Source: Planctomycetota bacterium
GTDB taxonomy: Bacteria > Planctomycetota > UBA1135 > JACQFD01
Length of the DNA: 46,864 nucleotides
Assembly (NCBI GenBank): GCA_016792805.1
Contig: JAEUHX010000078.1
Span: 1-46,864 of the forward strand
Direction: 5' to 3'
The position numbers were made by a program, and so were the translations under genes. Below the pieces are notes generated by a model. That model saw nothing but the letters and a program-made list of their open reading frames with translations. It had not been told where the DNA came from and made no database searches. This document shows positions 16,220-24,188 of this stretch, piece by piece. Each line of letters opens with the position of its first letter. The first letter of the stretch is position 1.

Positions 16220-18621
16220 GAGCGCCTCCGGCCGAACCAGGTTGCGAGCGCCGACTCGATCACCAATACGGCGATCGCCGCCGCCACGAGTGCCTTCCAG
16301 ATCTCGCTGCGCGGGCCTTCGATCGGCGGAAGGCTTTCCTCTTCGACGCCCGAAGAGAGCTTCACGTCGGCCGTTGGCAGCGCCGTGCCGATCGTGGAGC
16401 CCGGCGCGCGCGTGAGGTCGCCTTCCTCAGGGTCGATTGCGACGGCATATTTGAGCGTCGAGGTCGTCGTCGTGGCGACGCCGCCCGCGGCCTCGACTTC
16501 CAGAGTGTAGATTCCAGGGCGGTCGGTGGATGTGTATGCAGGCAGCAAATACCGCTCGACGGAACTGCCACGCGCTGGCGTGCCGTCTTCGGAAGCGCGC
16601 TTGGCCGATTCCACATTGAGCTTCTCGCTGCGGCCGGTCGGGTCGACGACCGTCGCTTTCGACGGGAAGCCGCGAACCTCAGCGCGAATCGCCTCGTTGA
16701 TGCGCACGTTGCGCACGTCGGCGACGCCGGCGGCCAGCGCGTGCAGCATGTCAAACAGAAGCGGCACGAAGGTGCGCACGCTCTCCGAGATGCGGTTCCA
16801 GCGCCGATCCGGGGGCGAGCCCAAAGCGGTCGAAAGGAGCCCGACGCGCCCGCGCCCGAGCGGCTTCGTTACAAAAAACGGCGAGATCTCCGGATCGTTG
16901 AATCGGCCGATGACTTGGGCTCCGCCACGCGTGTCGTCTTCGGAGACGTCGAGCGCGAGGAACCGATAGATCGGAACCTCCGTGAGCAGCACACGGCGCT
17001 CGGCCGCTTCGAAGAACTGGAAGTACGAAGGGAGCGGATCCGGAAGAGTAGCAATGCGCCAGGGCCGGTGCTCGCGGGAGGGAACCTCACGAATCGCCCC
17101 GATGGTTGCCGGAAGAAGCCACTTTCGCGGGTCGTTCCCGCGGCGCAGGCGCGTGGTGTAGGCCGCGGCGTCGATGCGGTCGCCGCAAAGGAACAATATT
17201 CCGCCCCCCGACTCGGCGAACTCCTGGATGCGGGCGGCCGTCTCCTCGGAGAAGCCCTCGACGTTGGCGAGGATCAGGATGTCCGTTTGATCCAACAAAT
17301 CCTGCTGGGAGGCGAACCGCGCTCGATCGACAGGGCCGCCGCCCACGAGCGAGAACGGGGCCGCGGCCATCGGCTCCTCAGGCGGCGACAGCACGAGCGA
17401 GATCATTCCCGCGGCCGAAACCTCCGGATCGGGATCGGGAGAGCCGTCGACGAGGAGCACGCGCAGCGCGGGGCGCACGCGGATCACATAAGGCCGGTGG
17501 TCGTCGACGAGAAGCCGATCCTCGTCGATGGCGACGTCGATCGAGTGATCCCCGGGGTCGCGGAACGTGATTGGAAGAGTAACTTCCCGAGTTTCGCCAG
17601 CGGACAAGCTCACAGTTTGCGGAGCGCCGCGGCTGCCGTCGACGGTCGGAGTGATCAGCACATTGGCGCGCGGCGCGCTTCCGAAGTTGCGCAGCGTTGC
17701 GCGCAGCTCGACGGAGACGCCGACGGCCGGCAGCTCCTCGCCGCAGCGCACGTCGACCACGCCCACATTATCGACGGCCCCTTCGGTCTGAGCGCCGACG
17801 TCGAGGACGCGAACGGCAACTTTTCGCTGCGCGAGCGCCACGGCCGCTGCCTGGAGCGGCGTCTGCGCCACGCTGGCTGAGGGCGGCTTCGCGCCGTCGG
17901 GCGGCGTCGTGGGCGCGGCGGTTCCGGCCGCCGGCTCGGCTCCGCGCGCTTCGCGCGTCCGCGGGAAGAAGGTGGAGCGCTGGAGATCAGTAATGAGATA
18001 CAGCGTCGCACCGTTGGCGTTGGGCCCCTTCGCTTCGCTACCTTCGCCGAGGAATGCATCAATTTCGTGCACGGCGAGGTCGAGTGACGCCGCCAGGTTG
18101 ATGCCCTCGAATGTCGGCTCGGTGATGCGCGAAAGCTCGCGGCGCGCCTTGTCGATGTCGCGCCGCGAGAGGTGCACGGGCCGGTCTTTCGCGAGGATGA
18201 GCGTGACTTGGTCCTGCCGCGCCGGCTTGAGCGATTCGAGGATGCCGCGTGCGGCGGCGATGCCGCGCTCGAAGGCCGTCGATCCGCCGTCGCGGTAGGC
18301 CATCGAGTACGAGGCGTCCAGCGCGATTACCACTTCTCGACGGCCGGCGAAGGCGCTCGCGATCGGCGACTCGGGCGAGAGCGAAGGCCGCGCGATGGCG
18401 AGACCGATCAAGGCCACGGCCAGCGCCCGCAGCAGCAGGAGGATCAGGTTCTCGAGCTCGAGCCGCCGGCGCGTCTTTTTATATGCCGCCAACAAAAAGG
18501 CCATCGCGCCCCACTGCACCACCTGAAACCGCCGCCGGTTCAGGAGATGAATGAGGATCGGCACGGAGACCATGAGGCCGCCGAGGACCGCGAGACCGGG
18601 ATGGAGGAAGAACTCGCCCAT
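16216..18621 (-). CDS. BatA-type membrane vWA protein
   Basis: 801 residues. The first 80 residues match the BatA N-terminal domain: FLHPGLAVLGGLMVSVPILI, then HLLNRRRFQVVQWGAMAFL, then KKTRRRLELENLILLLLRAL, making two membrane helices around a basic cytosolic loop. A vWA domain follows with MIDAS DASYS (Asp102), then a beta-rich region (LRNFGSAPRANVLITPTVDG) and a degenerate GATase-like domain (LRVLLVDGSPDPDPEVSAAG, ESGGGILFLCGDRIDA). The last helix is IWKALVAAAIAVLVIESAL. In other bacteria BatA-type proteins occur with MoxR and DUF58 proteins and are tied to envelope stress or aerotolerance; the exact role here is not known. It lies 46 bp after the DUF58 gene and overlaps the next vWA gene by 4 bp. 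Confidence 0.88.
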   Translation of the reverse strand: MGEFFLHPGLAVLGGLMVSVPILIHLLNRRRFQVVQWGAMAFLLAAYKKTRRRLELENLILLLLRALAVALIGLAIARPSLSPESPIASAFAGRREVVIALDASYSMAYRDGGSTAFERGIAAARGILESLKPARQDQVTLILAKDRPVHLSRRDIDKARRELSRITEPTFEGINLAASLDLAVHEIDAFLGEGSEAKGPNANGATLYLITDLQRSTFFPRTREARGAEPAAGTAAPTTPPDGAKPPSASVAQTPLQAAAVALAQRKVAVRVLDVGAQTEGAVDNVGVVDVRCGEELPAVGVSVELRATLRNFGSAPRANVLITPTVDGSRGAPQTVSLSAGETREVTLPITFRDPGDHSIDVAIDEDRLLVDDHRPYVIRVRPALRVLLVDGSPDPDPEVSAAGMISLVLSPPEEPMAAAPFSLVGGGPVDRARFASQQDLLDQTDILILANVEGFSEETAARIQEFAESGGGILFLCGDRIDAAAYTTRLRRGNDPRKWLLPATIGAIREVPSREHRPWRIATLPDPLPSYFQFFEAAERRVLLTEVPIYRFLALDVSEDDTRGGAQVIGRFNDPEISPFFVTKPLGRGRVGLLSTALGSPPDRRWNRISESVRTFVPLLFDMLHALAAGVADVRNVRINEAIRAEVRGFPSKATVVDPTGRSEKLNVESAKRASEDGTPARGSSVERYLLPAYTSTDRPGIYTLEVEAAGGVATTTTSTLKYAVAIDPEEGDLTRAPGSTIGTALPTADVKLSSGVEEESLPPIEGPRSEIWKALVAAAIAVLVIESALATWFGRRRS

Positions 18622-18667
18622 TGCGTTCTGTGAGGACCGGGTGCTGGGAGTCGCGGAGCGGGCGCGC

Positions 18668-19594
18668 TCAGGCCCTCAGCCGATGTCGCGCCGCCCGCGC
18701 GCCGAGGTAGGCCACGAGGCTCACGTCGAGCGGCGTTTCTGTGGTGAGCCGGTGGAGATCGATGCGGTCGGCGACGCAGCCGCGGCGCAGCGCCTCATCG
18801 TGTTTCTTGAATTCTTCCAAATAGGCCGTGCGGATCGATCGCGGATCGACGAGGAGCTGGTCGGCACCTTCCAAATTATCGAACCGCGTCATGCGGTCGA
18901 ACTCGAAATGCACTTCTGCTGGATCGAGCACGCGCATCACGATCACGTCGTGGCCGCGGGCACGCAGCGTCGAGAGCGCCTTCAAGACCGAGGCCGCGTC
19001 TGCCATGAGGTCGGAGAAGAGGAGCACCATGCCGCGCCGCGTGATCGAGTTGGCGCTCTCCATGAGCGCCTTCTCGGGCGCCGTCGAGGCGGAGGGCTCG
19101 ATGCCTCCGATGGTGCGAAGCAACAGATCGAGGTGGTTTACGCCGGCCGAAGGCGGCACGACCGAGCGCACTTTTTCGTCGAAGACCACTAACCCGACGG
19201 CGTCGCGCTGGCGCAGGGCGAGGTGGGCCAGCGCAGCCGCTGCCCAGCTTGCGTAGTGGAATTTTGTGATCTGCTTCTCGTCGCCGCCGGGTGTCATCGA
19301 CGAGTAGCGCATCGACCCCGAAGCGTCGAGGAAGATATGTGCAATAAGATTGGTCTCTTCTTCGAACTCCTTGATCGTGTAGCGGTCGGAGCGCGCGAAG
19401 ATCTTCCAGTCGAGGAAGCGCAGATCGTCGCCGGGCACATATTGCCGGTGCTGGGCGAACTCCACGCTCACGCCGCGGTACGGCGAGCGGTGAAGCCCGG
19501 CGACCGTTCCCTCGACGACGAGGCGAGCTTTGAGCTCGAGCTTATCGATTCGGTTCAGGACCCGCGGATCCAAGAACCTTCGGGAGTCGGGCAT
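18668..19594 (-). CDS. DUF58 family protein
   Basis: 308 residues from an ATG. The start FLDPRVLNRIDKLELKAR and the core GDDLRFLDWKIFARSDRYTI (about 55-75) followed by KEFEEETN are diagnostic of DUF58 proteins. They precede a vWA-like segment with DASGSM (about 90-95). No membrane helix is apparent, so it is cytosolic or peripheral. DUF58 proteins are regular partners of MoxR ATPases and vWA membrane proteins; the MoxR is thought to act as a chaperone for vWA/MIDAS partners (family knowledge). The first 53 bp of this gene overlap the end of moxR in another frame. The conserved N-terminus makes this start credible despite the overlap. Confidence 0.9.
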   Translation of the reverse strand: MPDSRRFLDPRVLNRIDKLELKARLVVEGTVAGLHRSPYRGVSVEFAQHRQYVPGDDLRFLDWKIFARSDRYTIKEFEEETNLIAHIFLDASGSMRYSSMTPGGDEKQITKFHYASWAAAALAHLALRQRDAVGLVVFDEKVRSVVPPSAGVNHLDLLLRTIGGIEPSASTAPEKALMESANSITRRGMVLLFSDLMADAASVLKALSTLRARGHDVIVMRVLDPAEVHFEFDRMTRFDNLEGADQLLVDPRSIRTAYLEEFKKHDEALRRGCVADRIDLHRLTTETPLDVSLVAYLGARAARHRLRA

Positions 19595-20618
19595 CGTCGA
19601 GGCCTGCGCTGGCGTGTCGCGGAGTTTCTGTAAGGAGTCGATCGATCAGGTGATCCGAAGTGATGCCTTCCGCGGCGGCGGCAAAGTTGGGAATCACGCG
19701 ATGGCGCAGAACGGGATGCGCGACAGCTTTCACATCATCAATGGTTGCATTCGGGCGGCCGTTCAGCACGGCGTGGGCTTTCGCGCCGATGACGAGGAAC
19801 TGAGAGGCGCGCGGGCCGCCGCCCCAGGTCACCGAGGTCTTCACGAAGTCGGGCGCTTCGGGCTGGGAGGGGCGCGTACGGCGGGCGAGATCGACGGCGA
19901 AGTCAAGGACGTGGTCGGCGATCGGAACGCGTCGGACCATGGTCTGCAGCTCCATGATTTCCGACTTCGTAAGAACGGGGCGAATGGGGGCCGCTTCTCC
20001 TTCGGTCGTGAGGCGCAGGATGCGCCGCTCCTCGTCGCGCGTCGGGTAGTCGACGCGGATCAGGAACATGAAGCGGTCGAGCTGCGCCTCGGGCAGCGGG
20101 TAGGTTCCTTCCTGCTCGATCGGGTTCTGCGTTGCGAGCACGAAGAAGGGCTGCTCGAGGGCGTTGCGCTTGCCGCCGGTTGTGACCTGGCTTTCCTGCA
20201 TGGCCTCGAGGAGGGCGGCCTGGGTCTTCGGGGGCGTTCGGTTGATCTCGTCGCCCAGCACGATGTTGGCGAAGATCGGACCCGGGATGAACCGGAACTC
20301 GCGGGTGCCGCGCTCACGGTTTTCCTGGAGGACCTCGGTGCCGGTGACGTCGGCCGGCATGAGGTCGGGCGTGAACTGGATGCGCGAGAAGGTGAGGTCG
20401 AGCGACTGGGCGAGCGAGCGCACGAGCAGCGTCTTCGCGAGGCCCGGGACGCCGACGAGCAGCACGTGCCCGCGCGAAAAGAGGGCGACGAGCACCTCGT
20501 CGATGACGGCTTCCTGTCCGACGATCACGCGCGAGAGCTCCTCGCGGAGGCGGCGCCGGGCGTCCTGGAGCTTCTGAAGAGTGGCGCTATCGGTGCCGGG
20601 GCTGGTGGAGTCGGTCAT
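19542..20618 (-). CDS. MoxR-family AAA+ ATPase
   Basis: 358 residues from the ATG at 20618; the open frame extends upstream but reads there as divergent-promoter sequence. Walker A GVPGLAKT (about 56-63), Walker B/sensor region NIVLGDEINRTPPKTQAALL, and sensor segment LATQNPIEQEGTYPLPEAQL are all intact. MoxR ATPases are chaperone-like AAA+ proteins that help mature or regulate vWA partner complexes. It is the first gene of the minus-strand operon. No clear Shine-Dalgarno lies before the ATG. Its stop (19542) lies 53 bp inside the DUF58 gene. The last 20 or so residues (PKVLGSAGPEPNR) look non-conserved and are the part that overlaps. Confidence 0.93.
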   Translation of the reverse strand: MTDSTSPGTDSATLQKLQDARRRLREELSRVIVGQEAVIDEVLVALFSRGHVLLVGVPGLAKTLLVRSLAQSLDLTFSRIQFTPDLMPADVTGTEVLQENRERGTREFRFIPGPIFANIVLGDEINRTPPKTQAALLEAMQESQVTTGGKRNALEQPFFVLATQNPIEQEGTYPLPEAQLDRFMFLIRVDYPTRDEERRILRLTTEGEAAPIRPVLTKSEIMELQTMVRRVPIADHVLDFAVDLARRTRPSQPEAPDFVKTSVTWGGGPRASQFLVIGAKAHAVLNGRPNATIDDVKAVAHPVLRHRVIPNFAAAAEGITSDHLIDRLLTETPRHASAGLDDARLPKVLGSAGPEPNR

Positions 20619-20907
20619 ACGTGTCTGTTCGACGGACGTCGGAGAGCGGATGAAGCGTCGTGGTGCGGCGGGCGCTGCGAGTAAGACGGCGGCGCACACG
20701 CCGCTATTTGCGATGCGGAGTACGCGGGCACCGCGAAGTGGTGTGTGCGGAAAACCGCGGGCCATTGTCGCAGAGGCGGGGCGCGTCGGGGAGCCGTCTT
20801 GCGTCGGCGAGGTGCCGGCCGAACTGGGGCGGCCAGCCGGCGGAGGGAGCCGGCGGCTTAGGCCGCGGCCTAGGATGGTGGCGGCCAAGGTGACGAGCCG
20901 GCCCGCC
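20619..20907. promoter_or_regulatory. Divergent promoter region between moxR operon and VOC gene
   Basis: 289 bp between the starts of moxR (minus) and the VOC gene (plus). It must hold the promoter of the ten-gene operon, unless that is read from an internal site. At 20859-20872 there is a perfect 14-bp palindrome, TAGGCCGCGGCCTA, 36 bp before the VOC start, a reasonable operator candidate. I could not assign -35/-10 elements with confidence in this GC-rich stretch. Confidence 0.4.
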
Positions 20908-21303
20908 ATGATCTGCCCCATCCTTCGCTACCGCGACGCGCGCGCGGCCATTCGATTCCTCGTGGCGGCCTTCGGCGGCACCGTGCGATTTGTGGTACCC
21001 GAGTCGGGCGACTTCGTGCGCCACGCGCAGGTGCAGGTTGGCTCGGGTGTCGTCATGGTCGGGACGGTGCGCCCCGGCGAAGGGCTCGCAAGCCCCGGCA
21101 GCTCCGGCTCGGCGACACACGCGCTTTATGTGAGTATCAGCGATGTCGATGCTCACCATTCGAACGCCGTGGCGCATGGCGCGACGATTCGCCAAGCTCC
21201 GTACACCAACGACCTCGGCTTCCGCGAGTATTCGGCGGCGGATGCGGAGGGCTATCTGTGGGTTTTCGGGAGCTATCGGCCGGAGGCGGCGAGTTCTTCG
21301 TAG
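20908..21303 (+). CDS. VOC family (glyoxalase/bleomycin-resistance fold) protein
   Basis: 131 residues from the ATG at 20908. The frame is open further upstream, but the VOC fold begins immediately at MICPILRYRDARAAIRFLVA, so this start fits best. The sequence shows the two beta-alpha-beta-beta-beta halves of a single-domain VOC protein: GGTVRFVVPESGDFVRHAQV and, in the second half, THALYVSISDVDAHHSNAVA followed by LGFREYSAADAEGYLWVFG, ending near the usual domain boundary. It resembles the YraH/PhnB-like subgroup of unknown substrate. It is transcribed away from the moxR operon and is the last gene before composition drops. Confidence 0.8.
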   Translation: MICPILRYRDARAAIRFLVAAFGGTVRFVVPESGDFVRHAQVQVGSGVVMVGTVRPGEGLASPGSSGSATHALYVSISDVDAHHSNAVAHGATIRQAPYTNDLGFREYSAADAEGYLWVFGSYRPEAASSS

Positions 21304-21834
21304 TCGCCGCTGGCGCTCGGCCCGGCCAGCCTCGAAGTGCGAGGTAAGATTCATCCGCCGTGATTGCATGCACCCACACTCGCCCGCATGCTGTCTCCAG
21401 TACTGGATTGGGAGACACATCGACAGCTCAGATGGAACCATGCGAGGAATCCTGACTTCTCTGGCGCTGCTGCCATCTGCTTCCCATGCATCGCCGTGCA
21501 GCATGAGTTCTAGGTGTACTTATCCGAACTTGCCAAGCTCTCGAGGTCCAGCACCGACGCCATTCAATGCACTATCCAACCAAGCGGCAGATCCGTCGGC
21601 CGAGATGGGCGTCGAGGAGACGCGTACTGAGCGAATGGACAAAGCTGCAGTAACGAGATCGCAACTGCGGGCGGATATTGACGGCTTGCTTTGCGGTTCT
21701 CGGTGTCTCCAGAAGTGGGTTCTCGGATCTCAGATATATGCAGTGGGAATGCCTGGGATGCTGCGGCCTTTCCTATTGCCCTCATATTCTGGTAGACGTC
21801 GACCAACTCCGTGCGCCTGCGAGCAGGGTTTGCA
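21304..21834. other. Gene-poor start of low-GC island
   Basis: 531 bp without a convincing gene. Base composition shifts here from the strong GC bias of the flanks. A small hairpin lies at 21392-21417 (TGTCTCC paired with GGAGACA). One weak open frame is listed separately. Confidence 0.5.
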
Positions 21835-21838
21835 ATGA
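21440..21838 (+). CDS. Doubtful small ORF overlapping next gene start
   Basis: 132 codons from an ATG at 21440. Its stop overlaps the next ATG as ATGA (21835-21838), which would suit translational coupling, and its first residues (MRGILTSLALLPSASHA) look weakly like a signal peptide. Against it: many Ser/Pro/Arg/Cys residues, no recognisable fold, weak ribosome site, and competing open frames on both strands. It could be a decayed gene. Low confidence. Confidence 0.22.
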   Translation: MRGILTSLALLPSASHASPCSMSSRCTYPNLPSSRGPAPTPFNALSNQAADPSAEMGVEETRTERMDKAAVTRSQLRADIDGLLCGSRCLQKWVLGSQIYAVGMPGMLRPFLLPSYSGRRRPTPCACEQGLQ

Positions 21839-22482
21839 GCCACACGAACCGCCTGTCTATGGGACTCCTGGCCTTCACTGTCGTTGGTCCAGCTTCCTGT
21901 TCAAATCTCGAACAACTTCATTTGGGAGATGAATCAAGAAGGACACTCGTCCCTCCGTTGCTATTGATGGTTCGAGAACAATATGGTGGGTCTGGTTTCT
22001 GTGAGTACGCAGTCTGGGAGGATGGTTTGTGTGTTGCTGGGCGCCAGCGATCCCTCTACTTTTTCTCTACAATATCGAAACAGAGTGTTGACACGCTCAT
22101 TGAGCAGGTGACGATCGCAAGAGACAAGGGTGATCTCCCTCCTAGCTCTTGGGTGGGCAATCTGAAAGGGTCGTCAACAATTCTGATGGCAAATACGAAA
22201 AACGAAAAAGTTGAACGGGTTCACGACTGGAGAGAGGACAAGATACGGGAACTTAGAGGCATTCAAGCGAAGCAGCCTCTTATGCTGCTCAGAAACGATC
22301 TCAAGCGGCGGATCGAGGAGCTAGTTGGATCTACATGGTGCGCACTCCCAATCGACGGTCGGATCTCGTCAGAAATAGAGATTCGCGGGTTCCCGCTCGA
22401 TGATCCGACTGCGTGCTTCCTGCTGTGGTGTGAGTCGGATCAGCTGCTCCAGCCTGAACTGCAGGGTTCAAGTAGCAACTGA
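21835..22482 (+). CDS. Putative lipoprotein of unknown function
   Basis: 215 residues from the ATG at 21835, with AGGG about eight bases upstream. The N-terminus MGLLAFTVVGPASCSN looks like a lipoprotein signal, although Pro at the -3 position of the lipobox is atypical. The mature part is mixed alpha/beta with several cysteines (GFCEYAVWEDGLCVAG, STWCALPID, FLLWCESD) and a central charged stretch (ANTKNEKVERVHDWREDKIR). I do not recognise a family. Codon use is much less GC-biased than in the flanking genes and matches the next two plus-strand genes. A 159-bp MITE-like element follows 25 bp after the stop. Confidence 0.6.
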   Translation: MSHTNRLSMGLLAFTVVGPASCSNLEQLHLGDESRRTLVPPLLLMVREQYGGSGFCEYAVWEDGLCVAGRQRSLYFFSTISKQSVDTLIEQVTIARDKGDLPPSSWVGNLKGSSTILMANTKNEKVERVHDWREDKIRELRGIQAKQPLMLLRNDLKRRIEELVGSTWCALPIDGRISSEIEIRGFPLDDPTACFLLWCESDQLLQPELQGSSSN

Positions 22483-22503
22483 GAGTGCATGCGCGAGGCT
22501 CCC

Positions 22504-22670
22504 TTAGCTGCCCGTGGCAAAAGTCATCCGAGCTGCGCGCGGGACTTTTTAGCGAGCTCATCATCGGACCGCCTCGCCGAAACTCCTTGCTATGTCTAGG
22601 GCGGTCCTTCTCGATCTCGCGAAAAATCCTCGCGCTCGCTCTGCGGAGCACTTTTGCCACGGGCAGTTAG
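22504..22670. mobile_element. MITE-like inverted-repeat element, 159 bp, with TTAG target duplication
   Basis: The element proper is 22508-22666. Its ends are perfect 17-bp terminal inverted repeats: CTGCCCGTGGCAAAAGT at 22508-22524 and the reverse complement at 22650-22666. The four bases TTAG flank it on both sides (22504-22507 and 22667-22670), as a target-site duplication would. The two halves continue to match imperfectly towards the centre, including a conserved GGACCGCC block near the apex (22567-22574 against 22600-22607). The whole element could fold into one long stem. It has no transposase. It is richer in G+C than its surroundings, as if it came from elsewhere in the host genome. 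An integron attC site was considered and fits less well. No second copy lies in this window. Confidence 0.65.
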
Positions 22671-22886
22671 CCGTCTCGGATGCCCTCGGAATGCCAATGG
22701 CGTATCTCGCCACCGATCGCTGGGGCGCGCTCGCGAGTTTTGAGGGGAAGAGTTGCCGCAGGATCATGCACACTCCGTCGTTGTCAATCAGGCTCAAGAC
22801 CAGAGAACTTCACGAGGTCACTGGTGGAGTGACAGTGACTTGTGGTTCGCGTACGATCTTCGATGCTGATTAGAGGTCGCAATTCA
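22671..22886. other. Leader region of Asp-box gene
   Basis: Remaining non-coding DNA between the MITE-like element and the next gene. Short open frames crossing the element on both strands are products of its inverted symmetry. A small stem GTCACT/AGTGAC lies in the last 70 bp. No promoter could be assigned. Confidence 0.35.
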
Positions 22887-24188
22887 ATGAAAGTTATCCA
22901 TGCTCCCGCAACAGTACTCGCGTCGGGAGTGTTGCTTTTATTTTCTATGAGCCCTGAGACGTCACTTCTGGGAGTTGAAGTACGTGCCATATTTAAAGGG
23001 CCACCAACACTCTTCGCTGGACGCTTCGCGACAGGTCCCGAGGCTCACAAGGCTATCGTAGAGGGCCGGCAGTGCGACGATGCCGTAGTGCATGTAGCCG
23101 GAGTTATCGAAGCAGGGTTGGGCATCTTCTCTGCCGGGGTTCTCGCCGCCGACTTCCCGGCGCCAGTCGTACTTAAGTCGAGGCACTTGGAAGGAACATT
23201 AGATTATTGTCGCACCGTCGGATTGTCATCCCGCAATTCTGATATTATTATCACCTCGACGAAGCTTAAGTCGCAAAGCAAGGTACAGATACTGAGCACT
23301 CGTCGTAGTGAAGGCGCGGTGAATTGGAGTGAGCTAGAGCGAATTGCTGAGCTCGAAGCACCTGAGGGGCAGCTTTCTCCGAGGCTGGTTCAGACAGGAA
23401 AAGGAGAGCTACTTGTTGTTGTGCAGGCACGGGATGAAGAGAGGTCAAAGCTCGGGAAGCTCGAATGCCTCCGAAGTGTTGATCAGGGAAAGACCTGGGT
23501 CATTCAGCCTCCGATTGATGGCATCTCAAGTCTTGATATCTGCACAAGGTGCCAAGCTGAACTCCGATCGAATGGAAGCGATCTCGTAGGTCTACTATTC
23601 TGCGTCAAGAGCGCCTCTCACGATAATCTGCGTCTTGCAGTGTCTTTCGATGGAGGCAGAACGTTCGGCTCGCCCGCAAATGTTCCATGGAGTTTGGGCG
23701 CAGCCAAGCGAATCCCTGGACGCATTGGTGATTTCAGCTTTCAGGATGATTATATGTCTAGCCCCCAAAGTGACCGCTGGCCGCATTATGCTCTGGAGAC
23801 GGATCATGGATTAGTGGTCTATCGAAGAGGGGGCATCAAGGTTGGAGTTGGGCCGGACGCGCGGCTCGAATATCCGTCGAGGGTATTGCAACTTGGAGGA
23901 GTGAGTCATGCTCGGACGCTCTCTCTCGATGGATTGAATGTCATCTTTCACATAGCGAATTCTGGTGCAGTACGCTTATCCGCATATGCGGGCGACGCTG
24001 ATCTGATGAGCGCCTCATTCGAACTTAAGCCAGAGAGAAGCAGATTCATTGGAGTCGACGCTGTGCAGATTGGGTACGTCGGCGCTGGCGTCCTGGGAAT
24101 TGAGGAGAGTGATGCCGGCTACTCCGCAAGTTTTGTTTCAATTGCATCATTGCCGAAGCAGACGTGGCGCCCACATGGCGAGAAATGA
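22887..24188 (+). CDS. Secreted Asp-box (BNR/sialidase-fold) propeller protein
   Basis: 433 residues from the ATG at 22887, with AGAGG about ten bases upstream. A signal peptide (VLASGVLLLFSMSPETSLLG) leads into a beta-rich sequence. Two Asp-box motifs stand out: SVDQGKTW (about residue 215) and SFDGGRTF (about 255). These mark the turns of a six-bladed sialidase-like propeller. I do not see a complete sialidase active site (no clear N-terminal FRIP and arginine triad), so a hydrolase activity is not claimed. More likely it is a binding or degenerate propeller. Base composition and codon use are lower in G+C than in the flanking operons, like the other genes of this island. Confidence 0.7.
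   Translation: MKVIHAPATVLASGVLLLFSMSPETSLLGVEVRAIFKGPPTLFAGRFATGPEAHKAIVEGRQCDDAVVHVAGVIEAGLGIFSAGVLAADFPAPVVLKSRHLEGTLDYCRTVGLSSRNSDIIITSTKLKSQSKVQILSTRRSEGAVNWSELERIAELEAPEGQLSPRLVQTGKGELLVVVQARDEERSKLGKLECLRSVDQGKTWVIQPPIDGISSLDICTRCQAELRSNGSDLVGLLFCVKSASHDNLRLAVSFDGGRTFGSPANVPWSLGAAKRIPGRIGDFSFQDDYMSSPQSDRWPHYALETDHGLVVYRRGGIKVGVGPDARLEYPSRVLQLGGVSHARTLSLDGLNVIFHIANSGAVRLSAYAGDADLMSASFELKPERSRFIGVDAVQIGYVGAGVLGIEESDAGYSASFVSIASLPKQTWRPHGEK

Noticed and set aside
20581..20907. N-terminal extension of the VOC protein
   Set aside because: The frame is open, but the extension is low-complexity and runs into the divergent promoter region; the VOC fold starts at the ATG at 20908.
22508..22666. 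Integron attC site
   Set aside because: The imperfect long palindrome and a GTTAG at the right end suggested it, but the left end lacks the matching core site. The perfect 17-bp termini with TTAG on both outer sides fit a MITE better, and no integrase is present.
22592..22873. Small open frames on both strands over the MITE-like element
   Set aside because: They arise from the inverted symmetry of the element (both strands translate to similar CHGQL peptides) and lack ribosome sites.
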